Positions 63,872 through 64,000 of a stretch of 64,000 nt of DNA are shown piece after piece. Origin of the DNA: an uncultured Alphaproteobacteria bacterium (GTDB lineage: Bacteria; Pseudomonadota; Alphaproteobacteria; Thalassobaculales; Thalassobaculaceae). The number at the start of each line of letters is the position of its first letter. The stretch's first letter is position 1. The notes under the pieces were generated by a model. It was not told the DNA's origin. It made no database searches and saw only the letters and a program-made list of their open reading frames with translations. The position numbers and the translations under genes are program-made. The stretch covers positions 1 to 64,000 of the forward strand of contig CACITD010000001.1 of the NCBI GenBank assembly GCA_902589475.1, read 5' to 3'.

Positions 63872-64000
63872 CTAGGTGGTTTCAAAAAAACGGACGGCTG
63901 CACCTAGCGGTTCACCAAGGATTTCGTCGTCTTGCATAACTATTTTACCCCGCAAAATTGTTGTGATTGGCCAACCTCTTACTTTCGTGTCATTAAATGG
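63872..64000 (-). CDS. C-terminal part of a dihydropyrimidinase/dihydroorotase-like amidohydrolase
   Basis: The minus-strand frame enters the window at its end and stops at 63872. The 42 residues (KVRGWPITTILRGKIVMQDD then ILGEPLGAAVRF) match the usual last segment of cyclic amidohydrolases (dihydropyrimidinase, hydantoinase, allantoinase, dihydroorotase): F-G..v.GwP..T..RG..v..dg...G.P.G..vrf. The catalytic part is outside the window, so the exact enzyme is open. Its stop is 10 bases before the ligase start; the two are probably one operon. Confidence 0.75.
   Translation of the reverse strand, partial: PFNDTKVRGWPITTILRGKIVMQDDEILGEPLGAAVRFFETT

Noticed and set aside
63862-63903. Ligase start at the GTG at 63903
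   Set aside because: It lies inside the upstream amidohydrolase coding region and has no ribosome site, while the GTG at 63861 follows AGGGG just after that gene's stop.
1-64000. Insertion sequences, prophage genes, integrase or defence systems
   Set aside because: No transposase, integrase, phage structural, restriction or toxin-antitoxin motifs were seen in any frame.

Overview
The window reads as a chromosomal segment of an AT-rich alphaproteobacterium, probably a free-living, heterotrophic marine-type lineage. This rests on gene content and order. CarD-type regulator, ferredoxin A, S4 RNA-binding protein and a SUV3-like helicase lie in one block, as in many alphaproteobacteria. A gph/glmU/glmS neighbourhood is also present. 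The window is rich in flavin monooxygenases, RidA proteins, amidases, hydantoinases and small-molecule exporters. The lineage cannot be fixed from sequence reading alone. I found no rRNA or tRNA gene, no insertion sequence, no prophage and no CRISPR array.

Region 1-4.8 kb: the Lys-rich tail of a truncated + strand gene, then minus-strand genes for a COG3146-type acyltransferase, a RidA protein, an SMP-30 lactonase-like protein and a GMC oxidoreductase. Between RidA and SMP-30 is a 381-base gap with a strong terminator and a GC-rich, structured-looking element. Region 5-9.2 kb: a + strand catabolic cluster (amidohydrolase, RidA, ketopantoate-reductase-like protein, LLM flavin enzyme, GYD protein). 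Region 9.2-14.7 kb: a minus-strand run (flavin monooxygenase, DinB, amidase, MFS, duplicated hotdog thioesterase), divergent from a Baeyer-Villiger-type monooxygenase.

Region 16.7-24.3 kb: glnS and a PPOX-fold protein, glutathione reductase, a DUF2459 protein, then a 36-residue-repeat helical protein next to a GAF-GAF-PAS-adenylate cyclase. Convergent with the cyclase is a probable transport module (24.3-27.1 kb): small membrane protein, duplicated DUF1538 transporter and two PII-like proteins. This pairing of a cAMP-forming enzyme with a PII/transporter unit is the most interesting candidate system in the window.

Region 27.4-35.3 kb: adenosine-deaminase-family enzyme, second amidase, orphan helical protein, GFA protein, glmS, glmU and gph. 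Region 35.3-42.6 kb: a minus-strand cluster (LLM enzyme, M20 peptidase, cupin dioxygenase-like protein, hydantoinase B and A, carboxymuconolactone decarboxylase-like protein) suited to breaking down cyclic or acylated amides. Region 42.8-49.6 kb: two DMT exporters, RidA, DUF2000, RutA-like and limonene-monooxygenase-like LLM enzymes, a TauD-type dioxygenase and DUF2062.

Region 49.8-64 kb: a small lipoprotein, an orphan protein, a PagL-like lipid A deacylase, proline iminopeptidase, carD, fdxA, a TerB/DUF938/class V aminotransferase/MFS group that interrupts the usual fdxA-S4-helicase order, then htpG, an acyl-CoA ligase and the C-terminus of a dihydropyrimidinase-like amidohydrolase running off the end. 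Many genes are paralogues of a few enzyme families (four LLM enzymes, three RidA proteins, two amidases, two flavin monooxygenases), which suggests a generalist that degrades nitrogen- and sulfur-containing organic compounds.
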